A stretch of 64,000 nt of DNA from Spinellus fusiger (lineage: Eukaryota; Mucoromycota; Mucoromycetes; Mucorales; Phycomycetaceae), in the NCBI GenBank assembly GCA_025094145.1, contig JALLLS010000007.1, positions 558,001-622,000 of the forward strand, written 5' to 3'. Shown piece after piece: positions 36,357 to 49,187 of the stretch. The translations under genes and the position numbers were made by a program. The stretch's first letter is position 1; every line of letters starts with the position of its first letter. Under the pieces are notes generated by a model. That model ran no database searches, was not told the origin of the DNA, and saw only the letters and a list, made by a program, of their open reading frames with translations.

Positions 36357-39300
36357 CAGCAACACCAACAGCAACACCTCCTACCATTGTTATAAAAAAG
36401 AAAAGAAAGACAACCCCCTCTGGATTCTTCTTTCTCTTTCTCTCTCTTTATGACGGTCTATAGTCATGCTAATGTACTGACAGTATATTTATACATACAT
36501 ACATACACACACACACACATCTATCTATCTATCTATCTATCTATGCACATATTTACACATACTTATATACACACATTTATACAGCTCCTTCTTTCTCCTT
36601 CTTTCTACTCTTTTGCATATACCCTATAACACAATGTAAACTAACCCACTCCCTCACTTTCTTCTTTTGCAATCTTTGAATATAACAATAATAAAACAAA
36701 ACAAAACAAAAAAAAACAAAACAAAACAAAAGATGACCCTCTTGCATAAGAACCAACAGTCCAAAAGAGTAGAATAAAGGTGTTGTACTCTAGCAAAGAA
36801 ATAAAGACATAAAGAGACATTTACTGCAAATACTTTTGTGAATAATAGATGATAGATGATAGATGATAGATGGTAGATGATAGATGGTAGATGATAGATA
36901 ATAAAGACAATAGATAGTAGATAGTAGATAATAAAGATCATAGATAGTAGATAGTAGATAGTAGACAATAAATAACACATAACACATAACAGACAATAAA
37001 TAACACATAACAACACTAACAATGCATACATTTCTCCCTCCCCCTTTTTCTTCTTCCTATGTAGGGTGTTTCTGTAGTGTATACAAATCCATCAACTCTT
37101 TTATTTGGTATTCTAAAGCAACACAGCAGCACATAGGGAATAAAGAATCATCACAAACAATAAAGACCCTTTCTCCATGAATAGACAGACGCGTGGAAAA
37201 TGAACTCCGTTGATGGTGAATGAACAACACGCCTATCCTGTCTGTCACTTTAGACTCCATGACCATTCTTTCTTTCGTTTTTCTCTTTTATAGAATGAAA
37301 CTCAAGGAGACAAGAGGGATACCAAGTAGTCATTGAACCACTTCAAGGAGGAAAAAAAAGACAAAGGAGAGGAGAGAGGAAACCATCCTTCTTTGAGTAA
37401 CAAAGAGAAACTCCCAGCTATCCACACCAAAGCAAAGCAAAGCAAAGCAAATTTTGACTTGCATCTTTATTATTTATAAAGTGTTGATAGAGTGGAAAGA
37501 CCCTATACCATTGAAATATCCAAAGAAGAAGAAACATTCATGGATGGACCCATGTAGGAGGGAGGGGTTCTTCCTATCTCTATTCATCATCATCGTCATC
37601 ATCATGACTCTTTTTTATTTTATTTTATTTTATTTATTTATTTATTTTATTTCCATGGGTTGACTCAGTAACAGCCTATAGTGTATGCTGACTACTGCAG
37701 ACATGAGCCTTCTTACTATGGCCTGGATGAAATTATAACACTTTATGTTCATCTCCTCTTTCTTCTCTCCTGCTTCTCAAGTGCACTCATTTATATCTTG
37801 ATGATATCTTTCATTCTTTCATTCTTTCCTTGTTAATAAAGTAGGTGTTTGCAATAAAGTCAATGACAAATAAGTCAAGTTGAAAACTCACACAAACTGT
37901 TGGAGAAAGAGATGGCCGATGCACAAAGAAAAGCCAGTTGCTTTTGTACGACTGTTTATTTTTTATTTTTTATTTTTTCATTATCAATGAGCTCATCCTT
38001 ACAACACTGTTGAGATGCACTTTGGATAAATAAACAAAGACAATCAACAAAGACAATCAACAGTACACACGTGCAGTAGAAACATACGGTCTTGCTCATT
38101 ATAGTGAGCCATGCATGGGGTAGGGCATCCTTCTATTCTTCTTTTGTGATCATGTCGTGTCGTATCATCTAATGTTCTATATGCATGTGTAGTTTGTAGG
38201 CATCCAATAAGGCCAGTGAGATGCAGAGATGGACTCAGTAGAGATAAAGAAAAGAAGAATAGAATAACACGCCAAGACAGTGCAGCACAGTACATATCCC
38301 CTTGGTATTTTCCCTGATGGACACTGGCTACAGGGAATGGCTACAGATACAGACTGGCTACAGAGGATAAATACAGACACTGACTGGCTACAGATAACAC
38401 ACACACACAGGTGCCATGGCTCATATTTCATAGTCACATTATAACTGTCATCAGGAATATCGAGTGCTAATACAAAAGCAGACCCCATTAAGGGATATCT
38501 ATTTCAAAAGGGTCTAATGGTGTACTCAGACAATGGCACAGACTTTTTCTTTTAGAGATGAGCTATTTAAATCTCTTTTGTCTTGTATTCTCTCTCGTTT
38601 GTAAGAACAATGGCCTTATCCAATCAGAAACACACACTGCCAACAGTCAAAGGCAAGGAAAACAGGTATTTCATCCTCATGGGCTGTGGAGAATAGCATC
38701 ATGGAGGACGTCCCTTTTTTCTTCTTTTCCAACTGTCTGTCTTTTCTTCGACCAACGAGGGAAAAGACAGGACTCAGCCTGTTGCCTTGGTACATGTCAC
38801 TTTCTATTGGTTACAATAAAAAAAGAAAAAGAAAAAGAAACTCTACCCGCCCTCATTTTCTTTTTACATTCCTATTCTCCTTACAAGGATATTCCCTGAA
38901 ATGAGAGAAAATAGAAATAAATATTAAAAAAAAAGAGAAGAAAAAAAAGAGAAAAAAAAAGAGAAAAAAAGAGAGAAAATAGATGTGCCTTTTATATATC
39001 TATACTTTTCCCTTTTTCCTGTAGGACTCTTTGCTATTTTCTGTCAACACGAGGCACTGATACCTTTTTCTTTGCAACATGAAATCTAACATGAATTAGG
39101 AGTGGTTTATGACATCCACTGTGACATCCACTGTGACTGCCAGCAAGACAACGTTCAAAGGTCAAGGCCATCAGCAAGTGACGTGATATGGGTCGATGAA
39201 TTCCAAATCCAAATCAACGAATCGGAAAAATAATATTCGCTTGCCTCCTCGGAGATTAGTATTTAGGGTTACATGTCATAAAATGTCTTTTCCGTCCATC

Positions 39301-40250
39301 GCTTGTGGAGGGAGCAAAAAAAAAAAAACACAATTACACATACACAATTACACATACACAATTACACACAATTACACACATAAATGGAGATCGATTTTGT
39401 TGTGGTTAAAGTCAAGGCAATGTCATGTCTCGTGTCCTTCTCTCTCTCCCTGTGGATGAACCCCAAAAAGAGCCAATAAGTAGGGGCCAATAAGTAGGGG
39501 CCAATAAGTACAAGCCAATCCATAAGAGCCAATCCATAGGAGCCAATTCATCCACTGCCTCAATAAAAGAGACCCACGGACTTCCATAAAAAGAAAGAAA
39601 GAAAGAGAAAGAGAACAGTCTCTGGTGAATAGGCTTATGAAATAAACATACCAAGACGATTGGACTTTTTGATAAATTTCTGCTTACAAAAAGTAGGAAA
39701 TGGAATATTTCCCATAGTTCTTTACTTTGGACCCTTTTTTATTTTTTATTTTTATTTTTATTTTTATTTTTATTTTTATTTTTATTTTTATTTTTTAAAT
39801 CTTTTTCCCTTTTTCCCTTTTTCCCTTTTTCCCTTTTTTATTTTTTTCACTTTCTTTCTCTCTTTTGATAGACATTTTTATCGAGAGAACTGGAGTTGCT
39901 GGGAAATTGACTTTTGTTGACGTCTCCATTTCCCCTCTTGTCGATTATCCTTTAGGTCCTTTTATAGCTTATTTAGCCCTTTAGCCCTGTTTATTCCTTT
40001 ATTTCTTTCTCTTTCTTTTTCTTATTATTTTCTTATTTTCTTATTATTTTCTTATTTTCTTATTACTTTTTCTTGTTATTTTTTCTTATTATTTTTTACT
40101 TCTTTCTTGGGTGGTTTTTCCCCTTCATTGCAGAACAGGCCATTGCATGTCATTGCAGTTGATCTTGCTGCATCTGTCTTTTTATTTATCTCCTCACTTT
40201 TCCGGTCTCCCCCTTTTCTTCTCTTTCCCATGCACTTTGAAGCACTCTCC
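36357..40250. other. Long intergenic region without a confident gene
   Basis: Small frames such as 37057-37266 (minus, 69 aa) and 38044-38488 (minus) have no family match. Repeats are prominent: TACA/CTAT arrays (36490-36543), ATAGATGATAG arrays (36846-36970), AAAACAA runs (36693-36730), four TGGCTACAG units (38326-38395), a CCAAT-containing 14-mer array (39472-39547) and TTTTA/TTTTTCCC arrays (39738-39838). The last 300 bases are a CT-rich promoter-like stretch upstream of the Zn2Cys6+PAS gene. Confidence 0.45.
39472..39547. promoter_or_regulatory. Six CCAAT boxes at exact 14-bp spacing
   Basis: GCCAAT occurs at 39472, 39486, 39500, 39514, 39528 and 39542, each 14 bases after the previous one. 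The first units share AAGTAGGGG spacers and the later ones ATAAGA or ATAGGA. CCAAT is the core site of the HAP/NF-Y complex. The array lies about 0.7 kb upstream of the Zn2Cys6+PAS gene. It may simply be a minisatellite; binding is inferred. Confidence 0.5.
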
Positions 40251-42310
40251 ATGACCAACACTCCTCGCACACGTTCCCATGAAGAAGCGGGTAGGAGCTC
40301 AACCACACCTACGAAACGGGGCTATAAATCTCATGTTCCCAGTGCTTGTAAGTAGGCTCTTGCTTTTCTATTATTGGGTCTTGTCTGCTTACCTTGGCTT
40401 GTTGATCAAGGTGTAAATTGTAAAAAGGCACATTTGGCGTGTGATGGTAAGTTCCTTTTTCTTTTTATTGGACAGACCCGCCCGCCCACAGCAGACTGTA
40501 GAAAAGATAAAAGATGCACATACATAAAATATACACTACACAATACCAACACCACCGCCTCATATTTACAGTGTCTAGACCCTGCAAACGATGCGTCTCT
40601 CTTCACAAGATAGACACCTGCCTAGACATTAAGCACAAAAAGAGAGGAAGACCCAAGCTGTGTGATAAGCCCAGCTACCAGTCCCACAGCAGCAAGTACG
40701 AGGCAATGTACGGCCTCCATATAGCCACCACACACTCCTCCACCTCCTCCCCTGTGCAGTCCAGCATTTCTTTTATTCACGAGCCATTAGAATCCTTCAA
40801 AGACAAATCAACTGCCGTCACAGAAACAACCCCCTCTTCTCCCCCTCTCCTCACCCTCTTTCTGTCCATGGAGGCATGCTGTGCCCGTATTTCTGACCAA
40901 GTCACAGAGGCATGGGGCTACTATCCACAAGAACTGGCCCATCGCTCCCTGTATGACTTTGTGTGTGCCAAGGATGTGGACCGCCTTGCCTATCTCCACC
41001 GACAGCTCCTCGACAACATAGCCGACATTGCAAAGAAGAGTCCCCGTCTGTCCACAGAGAGAGCCACGTCTGATATATTCCATAAAACAGACCTGAAAGA
41101 CCTCACCACCAAAGCCAAGGGATCCAGCTTCTTCTCCGACACTCTTCATATCAAGAAGCGCTCGGGTGCTGTTGAGCTGTACAAAGTGCTGGTCTATATG
41201 GGCGGTGGGTTTGGAGCTGATCTCTATGCAGCAGACACTCTCTCCAAGCTGTACATTGTGGCAGAGTTCCATCCGCCCATTGCCAGTGATGCACCTGTGG
41301 TGCTGCTGCCTGGTTCATTGGAGACATCTCTTCCCCATCGTCATCATTATAGTCATCATAGTAGTCATAGTCATAGTCATAGTAGTCATAGTAGTCATAG
41401 TAGTCATCATCATAGCAGTAGCAGCAGCAGTAGCAGCAGCAGTTACTTATCACATCCTCCCCTGTATCCATCGCCATCGACACCAAGAGAGTCCTTTCCC
41501 AGCAAAGACAAGGATCTCTACCCGCAGACCCTCAGTCCCAGTCCCAGCACAGTGACAATGGATCCTCCTCCCACGACATCCCGGATAGACTTCCCGGATC
41601 ACCCATCTCCTGCTTCTCATCCACCGCTTCATCTGCCCTCTCTCCATCTCACCTGCCAACTGTTGCCTATTTCAATCTGTACTACAGGTTCTGGTCGCAT
41701 GTCGAATGCGCATACAATGGGTAGTAGCAACAACAGCAGTAGCAGTAGCAGTAGCAGTAGCAGTGTCAATAGCAGTGTCAGTAACAGCAGGAATATCAGT
41801 GTCAGTAACAGCAGGAATATCAGTGGTACTGGCAGCACACTTCTTCATGCTGGCACTACCCACCCACCCACACCCATAACCATAGCCATACCCACAGCCA
41901 CGCCTACATCTACAGCAGCAACTACACCTACACCTACACCTACGCCCACATCTCTATCTACACCTACACCTCTATCTACACCTACACCTCTATCTACACC
42001 TCTATCTACACCTACACCCACACCTACACCTCTATCTACACCTACACCCACACCTACACCCACATCTACATCTACATCTGCACCCGCACTTACACCCACA
42101 CCCACACCCACACCCACACACACACCCATACCTACATCACAACACTACTTTCTGCAGTCATCCTCCAGTGCCAATTCTCTTTCCAATGTCTCTTATTCAC
42201 ACACAAAGCGACCCTCAATGTCCAATGCCCCTTCAGATACCGAAAAGACATCTGGAACGACAGATGTTAATAGAAAAATAAGCATGAGTATTCATTCACT
42301 CTTGTGCTGA
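40251..42310 (+). CDS. Zn2Cys6 transcription factor with PAS domain
   Basis: This is a fungal DNA-binding regulator. Three exons join in phase: 40251-40347, 40411-40446 and 40572-42310, giving 623 residues. The zinc cluster is assembled across all three exons: SAC-VNCKKAHLACD-VSRPCKRC-VSLHKIDTC. It has the CxxC..C..CxxC..C spacing of Gal4-type binuclear clusters, followed by the basic KHKKRGRPKL. The PAS-like region (about 140-310) starts LTLFLSMEACCARISDQV and includes WGYYPQELAHRSLYDFV. This zinc-cluster-plus-PAS layout is common in Mucoromycota and resembles Rds2/Ert1 carbon-metabolism regulators; the target pathway is not known. The C-terminal 300 residues are low complexity: Ser/His runs, poly-Ser and long Thr-Pro repeats, likely disordered. 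The first ATG was chosen because it gives the only in-phase entry into the zinc cluster. Confidence 0.88.
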
Positions 42311-42769
42311 ACCTTGAATTCCTCCAGTCACTCCACAGTCACTCCAAGTGCTTACAAAGAAACATAGACACCACCACAGCAGCAACAAGGAGGAGGAGGA
42401 GGAGGATTCTCTTATTCTCCTACTCTCTTATTCTCCTATCTTCCTGTCTTCCTATCTTCTTGTGTCTTTCTAATACTAATAAAAGGCCACAAGTGTATTT
42501 GCTGATAACACCACTATTAGTAGTAGTGTTGTTATTGCTCTTTAGTAATCTACTCTCAACACTTGTCATCTGACCCTAAAAACAAGACAAGTGTAGTCTT
42601 GTGACTGTTGCGTCACCTGCAGTGGGTAGATTATGCCGCCCTAGAACAAGACACTTTCTCAGTGTATTTCCCCATCTTTCTTTCTTTCTTTCTTTCTCTC
42701 CTTCTTTATTATTATTATTACTACTACCACCACCACTACTACTCTTCTCCTTTTCTTTATTCTACATTT

Positions 42770-45700
42770 ATGGAAACCACAACCCACTTCTCGGGAGTAA
42801 AAGCAGAGCCAAGATTCCTGAGGTAAAAAAGGAAAGAAGGAAGAAAAAGAACCTAGCAAAAAGTAACAGACTGACATGCAGGGATCCGACATCATTGGAG
42901 TCACTCTCCTCAGGCATATCCCGCTTCTCTTCCTATGTCACATCTAACCTGCCTAAACGAAAGCCCTCTGTGCGTCCTTATGAACTGGTCAATGACTCCC
43001 AACTACAGCAACTCTTATTCCAGCACCACCAACAACTCGACGCCTCCACCACCACCAACAACAACAAAAGCAGCAGCAGAAAAGAAGAAGAGGACGGGTT
43101 GGAGGACGAGCTGGAGGAGGAAAAGACAGAGGAGCACCACCAGCAAGACCAAGGACACCAGTCTGTCACTTACTCTTCTTTCCAGACGATGGATCTTCCT
43201 TCTCTTCATGAACAAAGAACCACCAAGTAAACTCCTTATAGGAGTCTATAAGACTACTCTCTACAACTCGTAGTGTATTGACATGTTCTGTAGACGTACC
43301 TGTCTTGTCCTTGGTTATAGTGATGGATTCCAAGTATGGGATGTGACCAATCCAGACAATGTGCATGAAATGTGTTCTATAAGAGAGCCTACTTTTGGTA
43401 CTGTGTCGCATGTGCATGTGCTTGAGAATCCTTGTTCTCCTGCTACAAAAGATCAACTTGCCCATGCAAGGCCCCTATTAGCCATTGTGTAAGTCAACAA
43501 ACAAACAAACAAAACAAAAAAAGGACAGTGAGTAAGAGTCATTGAACAGGACTCTAAAGTGGTACTGGGGTGGGTAGTGGGAGATGGCATGCATTCGTCA
43601 TGAGAGTCTCTTATTCTTCTCGGTCCATACAGATCTCTCCAGGACCCATCAGAAGAAATAGAATCCCATGGTTCATGCGTTGTTCGCTTTTATTCTCTTC
43701 GCACACATACCATTGTTAAAGAAATAAAGGATTTTGGACAAGAAAACGAATCCATTCGAATCACAGACATCGGCAGCAACCAAAACACCATTGTTCTTGT
43801 AAGTAACACCACCCCCTCTCTATTCTATAGTGAAGAAGGGAAAGAAACATAAGAAAAAAGAAAAGAAAAGAAAAGCATGGCATAAAGAGGTTAATGTATT
43901 CCATAAAAGGGGTGTGTTATGCGCCATCGTTCTCTTCTTTATCTCTTGTCCTCTTGTGATCTCAGTCGAAGCACTCCACCATTAACAGACGTCTATCATG
44001 AACACACACAAGGGCCTGTTTTTACCTTGGGCACTCGACTCATTGCTTATGCTACCAACGGACCTGTGAGCAACTCAGATCCAGTCATGTCGACATTCCA
44101 TCATGGGATTGGGACGAGTCTGGGCGTGTTGAATGGAGAAAAGGACGTCAAGGGGGCAGCCAAGGACATTGCCAAGGAAATGGTCAATGGCATGAAAACC
44201 CTCAGTGGTATTGGCTACCAGACACTGTCTACTTATCTTTCCAAACCACCCCAAGAAGCACCGTTCCCTGTGCTGCGTCCCAACATCTCTCCTCCCCTGC
44301 GACAGGAAGAGAAGTCGTCTTTATCCAGTATCGCCAGCACCAACAGCAACGCCAACAGCAATAGTAATAGCAATAGTAATACCAATAGTAATAGCAATAG
44401 TAATACCAATAGTAATAGCAATAGTAATACCATCAACACCAACACCATCAACACAGCCGGTGTATTGAAAAAGACAGCACCTTCAGGCATGATCATGATA
44501 CGGGATCTGCATAAACTCTCTTCTGCCAGGAGTCTCTCTGGATCCACCCTCGCCCATTTCAGACCCCATCTCCATGCCATTACCTGCCTGACATTTAATG
44601 CAGCAGGAACATTGGTGATGTCTGTTTCCAAGCAAGGAAGGACTTTTCATATCTTTTCCATTCTTCCCAGTGGAAGACATGTGGGAAATGCAGCTCATCT
44701 GTACAGTCTTTCTCGTGGCTATACAGATGCTCAAGTGGAGGACTGCCAGTTCTCATTGGACTCCATGTGGTGTGTGATTAGTACAGCACGAGGCACTGCC
44801 CATGTTTATGCCATCAATCCTTATGGTGGTAAACCAGAGATTACGGGTCATGTCAGTGGTAGAGTCAACAACCAAGTACACCACCCACTGTCCCGCCATA
44901 CACCTTTGCAGGTACATACAACTGATCTTTTTCTTTTTCTTTCTTTTTCTTTTTCTTTTTCTATTTTTCATATGAGAAAAGAATCCTTTTCACTAAAAGA
45001 AAAGAACCTTGCCTGTCTAGGTCACTTCTCTTGGCTCTACCGTAAGAATAAAACAGCGGCGTCCTATGCCAGCCGAACCAATGCCTCTGCAAGACACGCA
45101 CACACACCCTCATAGTCACCCTCATAGTCACCCTCATACACATACACATACACATACACACCCTCATAGCCACCCACCCACCCACCTATACACCACACCA
45201 CACCACACCCACCCACCTCCACCCCCTCGAGCCAAGCTCACCACCCATTTTCTCTCAAAGACACGCACACCTTATCTCGTCAACAACAGCCATTTCGGAA
45301 AAGGGTCTCCTCCTACACACCAACGACACACATCACTGCCTCTTTCTCAAACCCCTCTGATGGTCCTCCGCAATCCTGCCTCCAGTCTTGGTTCTGTTCT
45401 CTCGAGCTTCGGATCCAGTGTTGCAGGATCTCCCATTGGCTCTCTCTTGCCTGCCCAGCGATCACCGACATGGGCAGGTGGGAAGGACAAGGCCGGAGAC
45501 CACCGATTGTTTGAGTTTGACGAAGAGGAGGATGCCCTGGAGGAGGATGCTACCAAGATGGTGGATGAGACAGGGTACCAGGACCTGTACTCCTTCCATC
45601 CGCAGGGTGTGCTGACTCTGCACCGATGTTGGGTGATGAAGAGTGTGGTGAAGCGACGGGAGCAGGGGCGTGTCATTGAGAAGCTGGGGTTGTCGATCAA

Positions 45701-46757
45701 GGAAGAGGATGTTGCAGAGTGGCAGGTGTCTCGCAGCTCAGAGTGGGGTCAAGTCAAGTTTCCATTGCAAGTCAAGGAGTCCAAGAGTTTAGAAAAGGAG
45801 TTTGTGGGATCTCCAAGCACTGAGCAGGTACAGCCCACACAGCCCACACAGCCCGTACAGGCACAGAAGAATGCTTCCAAGGCAGCTAAAAAAGCAGCCA
45901 AAGCTCAGTCAACACCTCCCCCCAGTGTCCCAGAACCAAAGACAACCCTGTCATGGCTCTCCAGTGCAGAAATCAATACTTATGCTAATGTAGCGGATGA
46001 ACCTGCATTGTGGACCCTCAGTCAGTTTCATCTTCAGACATACGATACGTCTGATCTTCGTGCATTGGAAGAAATGCTCGCCCTTGGCCATGTTCCTCCT
46101 ACGCATCCTATTTGTGTGCGCAAAGATATTCCTGAGCCTTATTCGAGTCGTATTGATCGTGTAGGAAAAACCACCACACGTATTACTAACAAAGAGGATG
46201 AGAATCTGGAGGATGCTCTGGCTGAACTTCAAGGTAATTCAAACTGAACAAGAGAGAGAGAGAGAGAGAGAAAGACTAATGAAAAAAGGGAATCCATCTT
46301 AGACAATATCTCCAAAGCCATGCAGACATCGTTTGCTTCTTCACCTACCTTGAAGACACCTTTAGGATCCAGTCCTGGACAGATGAGCAAATGGCTATCC
46401 ACAAGTACAGGCGGCATGGGCAGCAGCCATGGCAGTGCAGGATCTACAGCACGTTCTCCCATGCAAATCTCATCCGTGTCTTTTGAAGACGCCTATCTGA
46501 TCAGTATGGGGGGAGCCCCTGGGCTGGACACAAACTATGAGAGCAATGAGTTTATACCTGTACGCACAAGTCATCAGGGACTTGAGAATAGCTCATTGAT
46601 TCGGTTTGATGAGGATGAGGATGAGAGTCGAATGGAGACACAACCAAGTCCAGAAGAGACAGGGACTGGTCTTGGTGAGATATTCTCGCCTGATGGGGAT
46701 AATGAAGTAGCTTATCCAAGTGATTCAGTGTTTGAGGAGTTTATGTATAAAGGATGA
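42770..46757 (+). CDS. BCAS3-like WD40 protein
   Basis: Animal BCAS3 forms a seven-bladed propeller with PHAF1 that binds phosphoinositides at autophagosome formation sites. Several exons match its order: RKPSVRPYELVNDSQLQQLL; TCLVLGYSDGFQVWDVTNPD; SLQDPSEEIESHGSCVVRFY; GPVFTLGTRLIAYATNGP; HLHAITCLTFNAAGTLVMSV; VEDCQFSLDSMWCVISTARG followed by TAHVYAINPYGGKPEI; then a BCAS3-type C-terminal domain with DLYSFHPQGVLTLHRCW and EPALWTLSQF. The last intron (from about 46232) joins LAELQ to DNISKAMQTS. The ends of introns at 43800 and 44910 are clear. The start ATG at 42770 splices in phase to LTCRDPTSLES, but the exon joins between 43190 and 43300 are unresolved. Asn-Ser and His-Pro repeats are inserted in surface regions. 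Confidence 0.8.
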
Positions 46758-46998
46758 GGTTGAGAAGCAGAAGTTCAAGTAGTTTTTGGTTTGGTTTTGG
46801 TTTTGTTTTTGTTTGGTTTTTTTTTTTAATAGAGAGAGATTGATTCTACAGTAAAGAAAAGAGAATAAACTTATACTATATTTTCTTGTATTTTCTTGTA
46901 TGAAAGAAAGAAGAAAAGAAACAACTATTCTTGTAGGCAGAAATACAATAAAAAAAAATCCTGATAGTGTTCACTATAAATGCCTTGTTTTTAACTTA

Positions 46999-47607
46999 TC
47001 AGTATTTGTGTAGTTTATTACATGCCACCTCTAAATAATGTCCATTGAACTGGGAAGGAACACCCATGGAGGATGCACTGGGATTCTGGTGATCTGATAA
47101 TACATAGCAAGAACATGGAGAAGATGAGAAAGAAGAAAGGGTAGAGAAAGAAGAAGGAAGATAGCCTTGGGGAACAGGAGGTCCATCCATCTCTTTTGTA
47201 GTGGATGGGGTCTTTTGTAGTGGTAAACGTTGTTGTTGCATACTGGAAGTATGTTTAATGGTGCTGCTTCTTTCACTTGTCTCTGATCTCTCTGATGTGA
47301 GGGTTGAATCCTGAGCAGTGACTGACATGATAAACACAGTGGTTGTTTGATCGTTGGAGACTGGATCGTTGGAGACTGGCCTCATCATTTGCAGTGGTAT
47401 TTCAGTATTCAATGCATCACATATTGGATTGTTCCTCTTCACTTGTTTTCTAGTGATAAAGTGTCGGATGCTACGGCAATTGGCAATCACACAGGCAATA
47501 AGTACAAGTACACAAGCAAGGGAGATGATGATCGGATTGAATGTGGAAGTGGAAATACCACTCTCGGGATTGAATATACTGGAATCAGTGGCATTCATAG
47601 ACGACAT
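46999..47607 (-). CDS. Single-pass membrane protein of unknown function
   Basis: An uninterrupted frame of 202 residues starts at the ATG at 47607 (MSSMNATDSS). It has a short Ser/Thr-rich N-terminal segment with a possible N-glycosylation site (NAT) and no clear signal peptide. One hydrophobic helix, PIIISLACVLVLIACVIANC (about residues 25-44), is followed by a basic stop-transfer stretch, RSIRHFITRKQVKR, and a long polar, Ser/Thr-rich tail. The topology is most likely N-out, C-in (type III), by the positive-inside rule. I do not recognise the family. It is convergent with the BCAS3-like gene, only about 240 bp away. Confidence 0.6.
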   Translation of the reverse strand: MSSMNATDSSIFNPESGISTSTFNPIIISLACVLVLIACVIANCRSIRHFITRKQVKRNNPICDALNTEIPLQMMRPVSNDPVSNDQTTTVFIMSVTAQDSTLTSERSETSERSSTIKHTSSMQQQRLPLQKTPSTTKEMDGPPVPQGYLPSSFSTLSSFSSSPCSCYVLSDHQNPSASSMGVPSQFNGHYLEVACNKLHKY

Positions 47608-47875
47608 ATAAATTGCTTTGTCCAAGACCTTAAACAGTCAATAGGAACAAACAGAAAATAAGATCCTGGCAGCCTATGGACTATTTATACAAGGGATAAG
47701 AAAGAACCTGTTTTTAACTAGTGTAGTATATACTTTATTGAGTTGCTTTATAAAGAGGACACTCTTCCACCCTATGCCACTTCTTTATGCATTTCATTGG
47801 TCCTTTTTCTTTCTTTCTTTTCAGTATGAGATGTAGGTATACTATTTGCAGATGGTGCTATATCTTTGTCTCCAA

Positions 47876-49132
47876 TTAACTCATTGTTGGCATAGAGACA
47901 GAAGAGCGTGTATGGTCAGCATCACTCTCCTTCCATAAGGAAGTCACTGTCTTTGGCTTAGTGTAGAATTGAACACCACTCTTGCCATAGAAGTTCAGAT
48001 CACCCAGAATGGAGCCACGGCTGCCTGTCTATTTATATCATGCATTGTATGAGTAAAGGCTCATCTTTTGTAGATACAATGAGACACAACTTACAAAGGA
48101 GAAGGGAGGCAGAGGCACAGGAATAGGAATATTAATGCCAACCTGGCCCACATCAATTTCATGCTCAAACTTGCGTGCAGTAGGACCAGAGTTGGTGAAG
48201 ATAGCAGTACCATTGCCATAAGGATTCTTGTTGACCAATTCAATGGCCTCATCCAGTGTATCCACAGTCAAACAGATTAAAACAGGACCAAAGATCTCTT
48301 CACGGTAACATTCCATGGTAGGCTTTACATCGGTAATAATGGTAGGGCCCACAAAGTTACCCTTTTCATATCCCTTAACAACAACCCCACGACCATCCAA
48401 CAAGACATTGGCACCTTCGTTCAAACTACTACCAATCAGACGCTCTACACGCTCCTTGGATTGAACAGTAATCAAAGGACCCACATCAGTAGTGGGATCC
48501 ATGCCAAATCCAACATTAAGCTGTTTAGCACGCTCTGCCAACTCAGGCAACCACTTTTTGGACTCTCCCACCAAAACGAGCGTGCTCAGAGCCATACAGC
48601 GCTGACCGGCAGCACCAAAGGCAGCACCAGCAATGGCATTCAATGTGGCCTGCTTGCTAGCATCAGGCATAACAACGGCATGGTTCTTGGCACCCAAGTT
48701 AGCCTGTACACGCTTGCCATTGGCATTACCACGGGTGTAAATGTGTTTACCAGCCACATCAGAGCCCACAAATGAAATGGCTTTGATGTCAGGTTCATCA
48801 CAAATGAAGTTGACACAGTCTACGGAGCCATGGACAACGTTCAGGACATTCTTAGGGACACCTGCTTCTGCTGCTAATTTAGCAAGTAGCATCATGGCTC
48901 CTGGATCACGCTCAGAAGGCTTCATAATAATGGAGTTTCCTGTAGCAATTGCCAATGGAAACATCCACAAGGGAATCATGGCAGGGAAGTTGAAGGGACA
49001 GATACCAGCAACCACACCCTAGTACCAAGGATAAGTATGCAGTAGGATAAATGGAGGGTGTTTGTTATGTATAGGAATGAAATGTTTACTTACAAGAGGT
49101 TCACGGTAAGCATCTAATCAATCATACCATTT

Positions 49133-49187
<55 letters not shown>

